A stretch of 64,000 nucleotides of DNA from Oceanibacterium hippocampi (GCF_900172325.1 NZ_FWFR01000001.1:2245639-2309638); one strand, 5' to 3'. Positions 19,323 to 28,379 are shown, counted from the stretch's first letter. Numbers and translations are program-made. Notes: generated from the letters alone by a model not told the origin.

Positions 19323-19946
19323 TCAAGACGCTTTCCGGAAAACCACGATCGAATTGTTCGCCGGCATGGCGATATCCGCCTCCGGCACCAGGCCCGCCGC
19401 GCGCGCCGCCGCCGTGACGTCGGCAAGATCGCGAACGCCCCATTCGGCATCCTGTGCCCGCAGGCTGGCGTCGAAACGGGCGTTGCTCTCGGCCGTATGA
19501 CGGCCATCGCGCCTGTAGGGGCCATAGAGAACCACAAGGCCGCCTTCGCGCAGTTGCCGGCCGGCGCCGGCCATGATCCCCTCGCAGACCCGCCAGGGCG
19601 CGATATGGATGACGTTGGCCGCGAAGACGGCGGCCAGCCCGGCCGTTTCCGCCGGCCATTGCGGCGCCGCCGCGTCGAGCAGGATCGGTGGCCGCAGATT
19701 GTCGGCCGGCTGTTCGGCGATCCAGGCGGCGACGCTCGCGTTCAGCGCCGGGTCCGGATTGCTCGGCTGCCAGACCAGGCCGGGCAGGCGGGGGGCGAAA
19801 TAGACCGCGTGCTCGCCGCTGCCGCTGCCGATCTCGAGGACCGTCCCGTTCGCCGGCAGCGTGCGCGCGAGCACCTCGAGGATCGCCTCGCGGTTCCGCA
19901 GCGTCGCCGGTGCGTGGCGTCTGTCCGTTTCGTTCGCCCCGCTCAT
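19323..19946 (-). CDS. DUF938 domain class I SAM-dependent methyltransferase
   Basis: A 207-residue protein with the SAM-binding motif LEIGSGSGEHAVYFA and the DUF938 markers NVIHIAPWRVCEGIMAGAG and LYGPYRRDG. The family is common in proteobacteria and has no firmly established substrate. The ATG overlaps the stop of the upstream ferredoxin reductase gene by 4 bp, so the two are probably translated together. Confidence 0.88.
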   Translation of the reverse strand: MSGANETDRRHAPATLRNREAILEVLARTLPANGTVLEIGSGSGEHAVYFAPRLPGLVWQPSNPDPALNASVAAWIAEQPADNLRPPILLDAAAPQWPAETAGLAAVFAANVIHIAPWRVCEGIMAGAGRQLREGGLVVLYGPYRRDGRHTAESNARFDASLRAQDAEWGVRDLADVTAAARAAGLVPEADIAMPANNSIVVFRKAS

Positions 19947-21232
19947 GGCGCCCTGTCCCCGGCCTCGCGGGCCGCTGCCAGCATGGCCCTGGGATCGGTG
20001 AGCTTCCGCCGTGGCGCGCCCTCCGGCGCCCCGGCGGTCTCGGCCCGGTCGATGGCCCGCCAGCCGTCGCGGCCGACGATCTCGACGCCACGGCCGGCCA
20101 GAAGGCCGTCGAGGCCGTCGGGCCCCGACGCGCCACGGCCGGCGTCGATGGTGGCCAGCAGACGCTCGACGACCGCCTGCGAATCCGCCCGGTTGGTCGG
20201 GATCGTGCCCGACGGGCCGCGCCTGGCCCAGCCGACCACATAGAGGTTGTCGGCGATCCGACCGCCGTCGTTGGCGTAGATCCCTGCCGCGTCGGGGATG
20301 ACCCCGTCCAGCGGTGGCGCAGAATAGCCGATGCAGGTGACGACGAGGCCGCAGGCGAGATCGACGGTGCCGCTGCCGGCCGCGAGGCGGAGGCCGGTGA
20401 CCCGGTCGGTGCCGAGGATCGCAACCGGGCTGGCATGGAAGCGGAAATCGATGACCTTGCCGGCGGGCGAGGCGGTCCGGCCGGCGAATTCCCGAAGCGT
20501 CGCCAGGTTGGCCTCCTTCACCCGGCGCTCGGGTTCCGCGACCGCGCCGATCCCGGCCGGCAGGTCGGCCCTGTCGACGCGCGGCGAGGCGCCTTCGAGG
20601 CGGCCGAGTTCCGCCAGTTCCGAGTTGGTGAAGCTTGCCTCGACCGGGCCGCGCCGGCCGATCATGTGCAGGCGCCGGAGCGGGCTCGCGGCGATCCGCG
20701 CCCGGGCGTCGTCGGCGATGTCGGAAGCGGCCAGCTCGGCCGGCGTGCGGGCGAGCACCCGGACCACGTCGATCGCGACATTGCCATTGCCGATGACCGC
20801 GGCCGCCTCGACGTCGAGATCCGGCGCGTGCCCGGCGTGGTCCGGATGACCGTTATACCAGCCGACGAAGGCGCCGGAACCGTGGACGCCGGGCAGATCC
20901 TCGCCCGGGATGCCGAGCCGGCGATCGGTGGGGGCGCCGGTGGCGAGGATCACCGCGTCGTAGAGCGTGCGAAGCTCGTCCAGCGCGAGATCGCGGCCGA
21001 GCGCCACGTTGCCGAGGAAGCGGACGCCGGGCTTGTCCAGCACGCGTTCGAAGACACGGCTGACCGCCTTGGTTCCCTGGTGGTCGGGGGCGACACCGGC
21101 CCGCACCAGGCCGTGCGGCGTCGGCAGCCGGTCGATGATGTCGACGGTGACGCCCGGGGCCTTTCGCAGCAGGCCGTCGGCGGCATAGAAGCCGGCCGGG
21201 CCGGCGCCGACGATGGCGATGGTGGGACTCAT
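19943..21232 (-). CDS. Ferredoxin--NADP+ reductase, adrenodoxin-reductase type (FprA-like)
   Basis: A 429-residue flavoprotein with an N-terminal FAD fold (IVGAGPAGFYAADGLL, residues 7-22), the FprA-type LVRAGVAPDHQGTKAV, and an NADP fold (AVIGNGNVAIDVVRVLA). The end contains VGWARRGPSGTIPTNRADSQ, typical of mitochondrial-type ferredoxin reductases. It would pass electrons from NADPH to a ferredoxin; the adrenodoxin-type ferredoxin at 15.7 kb is one possible partner (inference). It overlaps 4 bp with paaX upstream and 4 bp with the DUF938 gene downstream. Confidence 0.92.
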   Translation of the reverse strand: MSPTIAIVGAGPAGFYAADGLLRKAPGVTVDIIDRLPTPHGLVRAGVAPDHQGTKAVSRVFERVLDKPGVRFLGNVALGRDLALDELRTLYDAVILATGAPTDRRLGIPGEDLPGVHGSGAFVGWYNGHPDHAGHAPDLDVEAAAVIGNGNVAIDVVRVLARTPAELAASDIADDARARIAASPLRRLHMIGRRGPVEASFTNSELAELGRLEGASPRVDRADLPAGIGAVAEPERRVKEANLATLREFAGRTASPAGKVIDFRFHASPVAILGTDRVTGLRLAAGSGTVDLACGLVVTCIGYSAPPLDGVIPDAAGIYANDGGRIADNLYVVGWARRGPSGTIPTNRADSQAVVERLLATIDAGRGASGPDGLDGLLAGRGVEIVGRDGWRAIDRAETAGAPEGAPRRKLTDPRAMLAAAREAGDRAP

Positions 21233-22173
21233 ACGGCCTTCTGCTCCCTCGCTTCGTCCAGCAGCCCGCCGAAACGGTCGTAGACGCTCTCGTCGGCCGG
21301 CGGCAGTGGACCGTCGGCGGTTTCCAGCACCCGCATCAGATAGTGCTCCGAGGCCGGCCAGGTGAGCCGGTACAGGTTCCGGCAGAGCAGGCGCACCGCC
21401 GCGCCGCTCCAGTTGTGCGGCAGCAGTTCGTCCGGCAGGCCCGGATCGCGCAGCAGGACGCGACGATAGTCATGTACCAGCAGGCCGCGGATGACGAAAG
21501 CGGTCTCCGGGTCGAGACGCGCGGTCTTCTCGAGCGTCCGGTAGACCGGCCGGAAGCGGGCGAGGAACTGCTGGTAGGCCTCGTCGAGGGCATCGACGTC
21601 CCACGACTGCCGCACCAGCGCGCGCAGCGCCGCCGGATCGTCGTCCGTCGCGGCGTCGGTGAAGACGACGCTGTCGGCGGCAACCCCGGCCTCGCTCAGC
21701 AGGTTGCGCAGCGCACCCTCGTCCGGGCCCGGATGGGCGTGCACGCCGGGCGCCAGTGTGCCGAAGCCCTGCAGGGTGAATTCCCGTTTCAGCCGTTCGC
21801 GGGCAGCCGGCTTCAGCGGCGCCGCGCTGGTCACGACGATGCGCCAGCGGCCGTCCCAGGCCGGCGGCCGGTCGGCATAGATCCGGCGGCTCGCCTCGGC
21901 CACCCGGCGCAGGCCCGCCGCGCTCAGGCTGTAGTAGCTGCGCCGCCCGACCTGTTGCGAGGTCAGCCATGAATCCTTCTGCAGGCGGAAGACCGAGGTC
22001 CGGACGACCCGCTCGCCGAGGCCGAGGGGGGCCATCAGGGCGATCAGGCTGCCGAGCCAGACGGTGCCGCCATGGGCGGTGATCGCATCGCCCCAGACGG
22101 TGACGATCAGCGATTTCGCGCGCAGTTCGAGCGTCTCAAGCAGGCTCGCCGCGAGCGCGGCCTGTCCGCTCAT
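21229..22173 (-). CDS. PaaX family transcriptional regulator
   Basis: A 314-residue protein. The N-terminal winged helix (KSLIVTVWGDAITAHGGTVWLGSLIALMAPLGLGERVVRTSVFRLQKDSWL) and the PaaX C-terminal domain (DEAYQQFLARFRPVY, FVIRGLLVHDYRRVLLRDPGLPDELLP) match PaaX, a phenylacetyl-CoA-responsive repressor. The start at 22173 gives the normal family length; the frame stays open far upstream only as a GC-rich artefact. No phenylacetate genes are in the window, so the effector is uncertain. First gene of a paaX-fpr-DUF938 operon, divergent from the MBL-fold gene. Confidence 0.9.
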   Translation of the reverse strand: MSGQAALAASLLETLELRAKSLIVTVWGDAITAHGGTVWLGSLIALMAPLGLGERVVRTSVFRLQKDSWLTSQQVGRRSYYSLSAAGLRRVAEASRRIYADRPPAWDGRWRIVVTSAAPLKPAARERLKREFTLQGFGTLAPGVHAHPGPDEGALRNLLSEAGVAADSVVFTDAATDDDPAALRALVRQSWDVDALDEAYQQFLARFRPVYRTLEKTARLDPETAFVIRGLLVHDYRRVLLRDPGLPDELLPHNWSGAAVRLLCRNLYRLTWPASEHYLMRVLETADGPLPPADESVYDRFGGLLDEAREQKAV

Positions 22174-22518
22174 GCGGCGCCCGACCGGTTTCGTCGCCTG
22201 GCCGGGTCCGCGAGCCCGCCCGGTGGCCGCTCGCCGGCCCGTCGTTCCTGCACTTCCGTCATCGTCGTACCCGGTACCGAATTCCCACCGACTGCTTCCG
22301 AACTGTAACATATCCGGGACCGGCCTGGGCAGGCGGAGCGGGCCAACCGGCCCGGGTGCCGGATGGTTGCGTTCCGCTTTCCCGATCGGCCGGGCAATAT
22401 CTGTATCGCGATACCCCGCCGTCGCCGGGGCCCGCCGGGCTTTCCGCTTGGTGGACCTGCCGGGGTCGGCTATGAAACAGGGAACTGGTTGCAGACGAAA
22501 CTGATCGGGAGAGCCGTG
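22174..22518. other. 345-bp divergent intergenic region (paaX / MBL-fold gene)
   Basis: No convincing gene. It holds a 12-bp palindrome GTATCGCGATAC at 22403-22414, about 105 bp before the MBL gene and 230 bp from paaX, which could be an operator. A short AT-rich stretch near 22300 (TGTAACATAT) is the best place for a promoter. No clear -35/-10 pair was found. Confidence 0.4.
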
Positions 22519-23472
22519 ATGAGCAGGCAATTCGCTTCCAAGGGCGATCTGGCGCCGAAGAAGGTGACCTTCGAGAAGCTGACCGATAATGCCTATTCCT
22601 ACAGCGCCGAAGGCGATCCGACCTCCGGCGTGATCGTCGGTGACGATGGCGTGATGGTGGTCGACACCCGCTCGACGCCGGTCGCGGCGGAGGACCTGAT
22701 CGCGCGTGTCCGCACGGTGACCGACAAGCCGGTCCGCTACGTCGTGCTGACCCATTATCACGCCGTCCGCGTGCTCGGGGCGAGCGCCTACGGGGCGGAG
22801 CAGGTCATTGCCTCGGAAATGACCCGCGAGATGATCGCCGAGCGCGGCGAGGCCGACTACAAGTCCGAGGTCGAGCGCTTCCCGCGGCTGTTCGAGGGGG
22901 TCGAATCGGTGCCGGGCCTGACTTGGCCGACGATCACCTTCCGCGACCGCATGACGATCTGGCTGGGCGGGCTGGAGGTGCAGTTGATGCATCTCGGGCG
23001 CGGCCATACGAAAGGCGATATCGTCGCCTGGCTGCCGGAGAGCCGGGTGCTGTTCTCAGGCGACCTGGTCGAGAACGGCGCGACGCCCTACACTGGCGAC
23101 GCGCATCTCAAGGACTGGCCGGGGACGCTCGCCCGGGTCCGCGCCCTGAAGCCCAAGTTCCTGATCCCGGGCCGCGGCGACGCGCTGAAGGGCGCGGCCG
23201 CTTGCGAGGCGGCGATCGCCGGCACACAGGGGTTCCTCGAGCAGCTCTACAGCACCGCCGAGGCCGGGGTCGCGGAAAAGGCGAGCCTGAAGGAGGTCTA
23301 CGGGCGGGTGACCGGCGCGCTCCGGCCGAAATACGGCCACTGGGCGATCTTCGATCATTGCATGCCCTTCGACGTCGCCCGTGCCTATGACGAGGCGAGC
23401 GGCATCGACCATCCGCGAATCTGGACCGCCGAGCGCGACATCCAGATGTGGAAGGACCTGGAAGGCGCCTGA
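22519..23472 (+). CDS. MBL-fold metallo-hydrolase-like protein with altered metal motif
   Basis: A 317-residue protein of the metallo-beta-lactamase fold (GVMVVDTRSTP, LTHYHAVRVLGA, HLGRGHTKGDIVAWLPE, VLFSGDLVENG). The usual HxHxDH motif reads H79-Y-H81-A-V-R84, so the second-metal Asp and His are missing, and the usual PGHG near the end is PGRG. His163 and the GD at 181-182 are kept. It may bind a single metal or have lost hydrolase activity. The ATG at 22519 has GGGAGAGCC upstream. It is divergent from paaX. Substrate unknown. Confidence 0.85.
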   Translation: MSRQFASKGDLAPKKVTFEKLTDNAYSYSAEGDPTSGVIVGDDGVMVVDTRSTPVAAEDLIARVRTVTDKPVRYVVLTHYHAVRVLGASAYGAEQVIASEMTREMIAERGEADYKSEVERFPRLFEGVESVPGLTWPTITFRDRMTIWLGGLEVQLMHLGRGHTKGDIVAWLPESRVLFSGDLVENGATPYTGDAHLKDWPGTLARVRALKPKFLIPGRGDALKGAAACEAAIAGTQGFLEQLYSTAEAGVAEKASLKEVYGRVTGALRPKYGHWAIFDHCMPFDVARAYDEASGIDHPRIWTAERDIQMWKDLEGA

Positions 23473-23489
23473 GCGGTTCCCGATCCGGC

Positions 23490-23520
23490 AAAAAAACGCC
23501 CCGGCGTTGAGGCCGGGGCG
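23490..23520 (-). terminator. Intrinsic terminator for minus-strand transcription
   Basis: Stem CGCCCCGGC (23497-23505) pairs perfectly with GCCGGGGCG (23512-23520) around a 6-nt loop. The A7 run at 23490-23496 becomes a U7 tract only when read on the minus strand. For the upstream MBL gene on the plus strand there is no T tract, so the hairpin is oriented for a leftward transcript from 23.5-23.6 kb. Confidence 0.7.
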
Positions 23521-23531
23521 AAGTTGCGATC

Positions 23532-23545
23532 GTCATCGCGATCAC
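23532..23545. promoter_or_regulatory. Degenerate CRP-like site
   Basis: GTCATCGCGATCAC is one base away from GTGA-N6-TCAC and shares its TCGCGA core with the perfect site at 23604-23617. It would lie inside the candidate small RNA. Confidence 0.3.
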
Positions 23546-23600
23546 AGGGAGGGAAACCCGAAAGGGCATGAGACACATCTAGGGCGCCGCCGCCCCGGCA

Positions 23601-23620
23601 GTAGTGATCGCGATCACTAC
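23601..23620. promoter_or_regulatory. Perfect 20-bp palindrome, CRP-like operator
   Basis: GTAGTGATCGCGATCACTAC is a perfect palindrome with a GTGA-N6-TCAC core (23604-23617), the half-site pattern read by CRP-type proteins. It is the first of three such sites in 107 bp, upstream of a microprotein gene and of a Crp-type regulator gene whose recognition helix is RETVAR. Confidence 0.6.
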
Positions 23621-23642
23621 CGGGCTCTCGCCGGGCTGGCCT

Positions 23643-23656
23643 GTGACAGCGGTCAC
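23643..23656. promoter_or_regulatory. CRP-like operator (second copy)
   Basis: GTGACAGCGGTCAC fits GTGA-N6-TCAC and is preceded by T (TGTGA), as in the E. coli CRP consensus. Its centre lies 39 bp from the first palindrome. Confidence 0.5.
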
Positions 23657-23693
23657 CCGCCGGTGCCGCCCGGCGCCCGGCGTCGCGGCGAAG

Positions 23694-23707
23694 GTGACGC
23701 CGGTCAC
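23694..23707. promoter_or_regulatory. CRP-like operator (third copy)
   Basis: GTGACGCCGGTCAC fits GTGA-N6-TCAC. Its centre lies 51 bp after the second copy and about 65 bp before the ATG of the 32-residue microprotein gene. Confidence 0.5.
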
Positions 23708-23765
23708 TGCCGGACGGCGCGGAACCGTCATCATGGGCTCATCCGATAACGGAGGAGGAACGACA

Positions 23766-23864
23766 ATGATGATGCGGATCGAACGAAGCGGCCTTGTGGA
23801 TCTTCTCTCGCTCGTCATGAATGCCGGGATCGCGGTCGCGATCGCGCTCACCGTCCTCGGCTGA
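23766..23864 (+). CDS. Predicted 32-residue membrane microprotein
   Basis: A very short gene preceded by an excellent ribosome site (GGAGGAGGAA, 6 bases before the ATG). The protein begins MMMRIERSGLVDLL and ends in a hydrophobic run of about 15 residues (MNAGIAVAIALTVLG), so it looks like a single-pass membrane peptide. Three ATG codons in a row (23766, 23769, 23772) are possible starts. It sits between an array of CRP-like sites and a Crp-type regulator. No family was recognised; it is too short for confident comparison. The same frame is open upstream to 23604 but that part has no ribosome site and covers the operators. Confidence 0.55.
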   Translation: MMMRIERSGLVDLLSLVMNAGIAVAIALTVLG

Positions 23865-23923
23865 CCGACGCTCTCCACGCCCCGCCGGCGGCCGGCGCCA
23901 GCAATACGTTGCCGGATGCCGCA

Positions 23924-23936
23924 ATTAGTCACTAAT
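23924..23936. promoter_or_regulatory. Short AT-rich palindrome before the Crp-type gene
   Basis: ATTAGT-C-ACTAAT, a perfect 13-bp palindrome in the only AT-rich spot of the region, about 35 bp before the regulator start codon. It may be an operator or part of the regulator's own promoter. Confidence 0.3.
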
Positions 23937-23970
23937 ATTCGCCCCCGAATGCAACGGATCGGGAAGTGGG

Positions 23971-24693
23971 GTGGATGTGAGCGCGGCAACCGGGGACACT
24001 CTCGACAGGATCGACGTCCTGAAGGCGCTGGACCAGGGCGAGCGAACGGAACTCGCCAAGCAATGCGGCTGGCGGCGCTATGGCGCCGGCGAGCAGATAA
24101 TCGCCCGCAGCAGTACCGCCCGGGACGCCATCTTCGTCGTCACGGGCAGTGTCGCGATCGTCAATCACGCCCCGAACGGCCGCGAGATCGCCTATGCGAC
24201 GGTCCGCGAGGGCGGCTATTTCGGCGAGCTGGCCGCGATCGACGGTGAGCCGCGCTCGGCCACCGCGGTGGCGCTCGAGAAATGCCTCGTCGCGACGATG
24301 TCGCCCCAGGTCTTCCGTCGCCTGCTGCTCGCCCACCCGGAAATCACCATCCAGATCGTCGAGCGGCTGGCCCGCATCATCCGCACCTGCGACGACCGGA
24401 TCATGGACCTGTCGACGCTCAGCGCCGTGCAGCGGGTCTGCCGGGAAGTCCTCCGGCTTTCCACGCCCGATCCGCTCAACGCCGGTTCCTGGATGATCTA
24501 TCCGGTGCCGACCCAGGCGCAGATCGCCGCCCGGGCCTCGACGACCCGCGAGACCGTCGCCCGGGTGCTCGGCCAGCTCGGCCAGGACGAACTCGTCCAT
24601 CGCAAGGGCAAGACCCTCTATCTGCGCAACAAGCAGGCGCTCGAACTGCTGACCGAACAGCTCAATTCCGGCAGCCAGGGCGACGCCCGCTAG
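23971..24693 (+). CDS. Crp/Fnr family regulator of the CRP (cyclic-nucleotide) type
   Basis: A 240-residue protein with an N-terminal cyclic-nucleotide-binding beta-barrel and a C-terminal winged helix. The phosphate-binding cassette is well kept (GELAAIDGEPRSATAVA, residues 85-101), which suggests that it binds a cyclic nucleotide; there is no FNR-type N-terminal Cys cluster. The recognition helix TTRETVARVLGQL has Arg193, Glu194 and Arg198 in the positions that read GTGA in E. coli CRP. The GTG at 23971 is preceded by GGGAAG. GTGA-N6-TCAC sites upstream suggest autoregulation or control of neighbouring genes. Confidence 0.9.
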   Translation: MDVSAATGDTLDRIDVLKALDQGERTELAKQCGWRRYGAGEQIIARSSTARDAIFVVTGSVAIVNHAPNGREIAYATVREGGYFGELAAIDGEPRSATAVALEKCLVATMSPQVFRRLLLAHPEITIQIVERLARIIRTCDDRIMDLSTLSAVQRVCREVLRLSTPDPLNAGSWMIYPVPTQAQIAARASTTRETVARVLGQLGQDELVHRKGKTLYLRNKQALELLTEQLNSGSQGDAR

Positions 24694-24725
24694 GCGGCAC
24701 GCTGCCGGGGAAGGGACGAGGGGCG

Positions 24726-25160
24726 TCAGCCGTCCTTGCGGATGGCTTTCTCCATGACGGCGAGGCCGCCGCGGAACATGCTGTCGATGATCTCGATGGC
24801 CTTTTCCTCGGGGACACCGTCGGCGGGGTCGAACTCGGCCGACCAGGTGACCGTCGTGCTGTTCGGCCCGGCGGGCTCGGCGCCAAGTCGGCCGACGTAG
24901 TTCTGTACCGGAAGCGGCGCCTCGACGATGCTGTAGCGGTAGGCGCGGCCGGCATTGTCCTCGGCCTCGAGCCGCTCGCTGATGCTGCCGCCGTTGGCGA
25001 GCGTGAGGACGCGGATGGCGCCAACGCCTTCGCCGTCCATGCGGCTCTCGCTGACGCGCGGATTCCACCGGGGCAGATCGTTGAAACCGCCGATGAGCCC
25101 CCACACGGTGTCCACGTCCGCCGGCATCACCGCCGTCACCGAAACCTTTGCCGTCGCCAT
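24726..25160 (-). CDS. SRPBCC (START/polyketide cyclase-like) family protein
   Basis: A 144-residue protein of the helix-grip fold (SVTAVMPADVDTVWGLIGGFNDLPRWNPRV at the start, a long C-terminal helix IEIIDSMFRGGLAVMEKAIRKDG). Such proteins bind hydrophobic ligands or act as small cyclases/dehydratases. The ATG at 25160 has GGGAGG upstream. It is divergent from the sigma-54 activator gene, and a TGTCC-type palindrome lies between the two, so it may belong to that regulon. Confidence 0.8.
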   Translation of the reverse strand: MATAKVSVTAVMPADVDTVWGLIGGFNDLPRWNPRVSESRMDGEGVGAIRVLTLANGGSISERLEAEDNAGRAYRYSIVEAPLPVQNYVGRLGAEPAGPNSTTVTWSAEFDPADGVPEEKAIEIIDSMFRGGLAVMEKAIRKDG

Positions 25161-25272
25161 GGACTTGCCTCCCTGTGCATTCTTAGATGTCGAAAATACC
25201 GGTTTTGACACGAACCGTTCCGTCGCGCCACGGGAAATTGCGGCGCTCCGGGGCTGCCGCGGCCGTCATGGA

Positions 25273-25292
25273 CTGTCCGGAAATCTGGACAG
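25273..25292. promoter_or_regulatory. TGTCC-type palindromic operator, copy 1
   Basis: CTGTCCGGAAATCTGGACAG has CTGTCC and GGACAG arms. The same element recurs three times after the regulator gene. Here it lies about 80 bp before the activator start codon and about 115 bp before the divergent SRPBCC gene. It suggests autoregulation or control of the SRPBCC gene; no clear sigma-54 promoter was found for that gene. Confidence 0.6.
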
Positions 25293-25370
25293 CGCGCGAA
25301 AGGCTGATACCCTTCCGCCACCGAAAGGCGCCGGTCAAGGCGCCGGCGGCGGGAGGGCGCGGTCGCGATC

Positions 25371-26876
<1,506 letters not shown>

Positions 26877-26878
26877 TT

Positions 26879-26896
26879 TGTCCGGAAAGTCGGACA
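26879..26896. promoter_or_regulatory. TGTCC-type palindromic operator, copy 4
   Basis: TGTCCGGAAAGTCGGACA starts 3 bp after the activator stop codon. Its centre is about 97 bp upstream of the -12 element of the sigma-54 promoter, a usual distance for an enhancer site. Confidence 0.65.
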
Positions 26897-26971
26897 TTTT
26901 CCGGCCGGAGCGCGCCGGCGATCCATGCGTGATGCCGCGAAAGGCCGCGGAAACCCGGGCCTTTTCGTCGC

Positions 26972-26987
26972 TGGCACGGCGATTGCT
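26972..26987 (+). promoter_or_regulatory. Sigma-54 promoter of the liv-type operon
   Basis: TGGCACGGCGATTGCT matches the -24/-12 consensus TGGCAC-N5-TTGCW without mismatch. It lies about 75 bp before the substrate-binding protein gene and downstream of three enhancer-like palindromes. Confidence 0.85.
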
Positions 26988-27060
26988 AATGTTGTGGACG
27001 GGAGCTTGCCGCCGGCAATCGCAAGGACCGGACGGCGAACGTCAAGGAAGGGAACGCATC

Positions 27061-28245
27061 ATGAAGTTCACATTTGGCGCGGCCGCCGTCGCGCTCGGCG
27101 TGCTGCTGGCCGGCGGCGCGCAGGCGGCGGATCCGATCAAGATCGCCCACGTCTATGGCAAGACGGGGCCGTACGAGGCTTATGCCAAGCAGAGCCATGT
27201 CGGCCTGATGCTCGGTCTCGAGTATGCGACCAACGGCACGATGGAGATCGGCGGCCGCAAGATCGAGGTCATCGAGAAGGACACCCAGCTGAAGCCGGAC
27301 CAGGGCCGCGCCCTGCTGGCCGAGGCCTATGGCGACGACAATGTCGACCTGGCGATCGGCCCGGTATCCTCGGGCGTCGCGCTCGCCATGCTGCCGATCG
27401 CCCAGGAATACGAGAAGGTGCTGATCGTCGAGCCGGCGGTCGCCGATTCGATCACCGGCGAGAACTTCAACCGCTACATTTTCCGCACCGGGCGGAATTC
27501 CTCGCAGGACGCGATCTCCAACGCCGTCGCGATCGGCGCCAAGGGGACCTATGTCGCGACCCTGGCGCAGGACTATGCCTTCGGCCGTGACGGCGTCGCC
27601 GCCTTCAAGGAGGCGCTGGCAGGAACCGGGGCCGAGCTCGTCTTCGAGGAATATGCCCCGGCCGACACCAAGGATTTCACCGCCTCGGCGCAGCGGCTGT
27701 TCGACGCCCTGAAGGACAAGCCCGGGCGCAAGATCATCTGGGTGATCTGGGCCGGCGGCGGCAACCCGATGAGCAAGGTCAACGACCTGGAACCGTCGCG
27801 CTACGGCATCGAGCTGTCGACCGGCGGCAATATCCTGCCGGCGCTGGTCGCCTACAAGGCCTTCCCGGGCATGGAGGGCGCGACCTATTACTACTACGAG
27901 ATCCCCAAGAACCCGGTGAACGACTGGCTGGTCAAGGTCCACCAGGAGCGTTACCAGGGCCCGCCGGACTTTTTCACGGCCGGCGGCATGGCCGCGGGGA
28001 TCGCCGCCGTGCGGGCGATCGAGAAGGCCGGCTCGACCGACACCGAGAAGCTGATCTCGGCGATGGAGGGGATGTCCTTCGAGACCCCGAAGGGCACGAT
28101 GATGTTCCGCAAGGAGGATCACCAGGCGCTGCAGTCGATGTATCATTTCAAGGTCCGCGTCGACCCGAAGGTCGACTGGGCGGTGCTTGATCTCGTGCGC
28201 GAGCTCAAGATCGAGGACATGAACATTCCGATCCGCACAAAGTAA
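27061..28245 (+). CDS. ABC transporter periplasmic substrate-binding protein (branched-chain amino acid/amide type)
   Basis: A 394-residue LivK-like protein with an N-terminal signal peptide (cleavage likely after AQA, residue 22) and the type I periplasmic-binding fold (DPIKIAHVYGKTGPYEAYAKQSHVGLMLGLEYA, GPVSSGVALAMLPIAQEY). The ligand is probably an amino acid, amide or small aromatic acid; sequence alone does not decide. First gene of a livKGFHM-like operon read from a sigma-54 promoter. The ATG at 27061 has AAGGGAACG upstream; a much longer open frame upstream is a GC-rich artefact running over the activator gene. Confidence 0.92.
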   Translation: MKFTFGAAAVALGVLLAGGAQAADPIKIAHVYGKTGPYEAYAKQSHVGLMLGLEYATNGTMEIGGRKIEVIEKDTQLKPDQGRALLAEAYGDDNVDLAIGPVSSGVALAMLPIAQEYEKVLIVEPAVADSITGENFNRYIFRTGRNSSQDAISNAVAIGAKGTYVATLAQDYAFGRDGVAAFKEALAGTGAELVFEEYAPADTKDFTASAQRLFDALKDKPGRKIIWVIWAGGGNPMSKVNDLEPSRYGIELSTGGNILPALVAYKAFPGMEGATYYYYEIPKNPVNDWLVKVHQERYQGPPDFFTAGGMAAGIAAVRAIEKAGSTDTEKLISAMEGMSFETPKGTMMFRKEDHQALQSMYHFKVRVDPKVDWAVLDLVRELKIEDMNIPIRTK

Positions 28246-28257
28246 GTCCGGGTGAAC

Positions 28258-28298
28258 GGGCCGTGCCGGCATCGTCCGGCGCGGCCCCGCTTCGGGGC
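28258..28298 (+). other. Intercistronic stem-loops after the binding-protein gene
   Basis: GGGCCGTGCCGG (28258-28269) pairs with CCGGCGCGGCCC (28276-28287) with one G-U pair. A second small hairpin (GCCCCG-CTT-CGGGGC type) overlaps its 3' side. There is no T tract. Such hairpins after substrate-binding protein genes commonly stabilise the 5' mRNA segment so that more binding protein than membrane components is made. Confidence 0.55.
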
Positions 28299-28379
28299 AG
28301 GCGATCCTTCCTGCCGCCGGTCGGCCGCGCATGGCGGCCGGATCCGGACGGCGCCGGGCTCGCGCAGAGCGGAGAAATG

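Larger units (their letters stand above)
23490..23569 (-). ncRNA. Candidate small RNA ending in an intrinsic terminator
   Basis: On the minus strand a TAGATG box (23581-23576) could be a -10 element giving a start near 23569. The perfect palindrome centred at 23610.5 then sits at -41.5, the class II CRP position. The transcript would be about 80 nt and end in a 9-bp GC hairpin with seven U. It contains a C/U-rich single-stranded-looking stretch with UUUCCCUCCC, similar to anti-Shine-Dalgarno motifs seen in alphaproteobacterial small RNAs. The -10 match is only moderate and no expression data are available. Confidence 0.4.

Noticed and set aside
23604..23765. Longer version of the microprotein frame
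   Set aside because: It would run through the CRP-like sites and lacks a ribosome site; the start at 23766 has a strong one.
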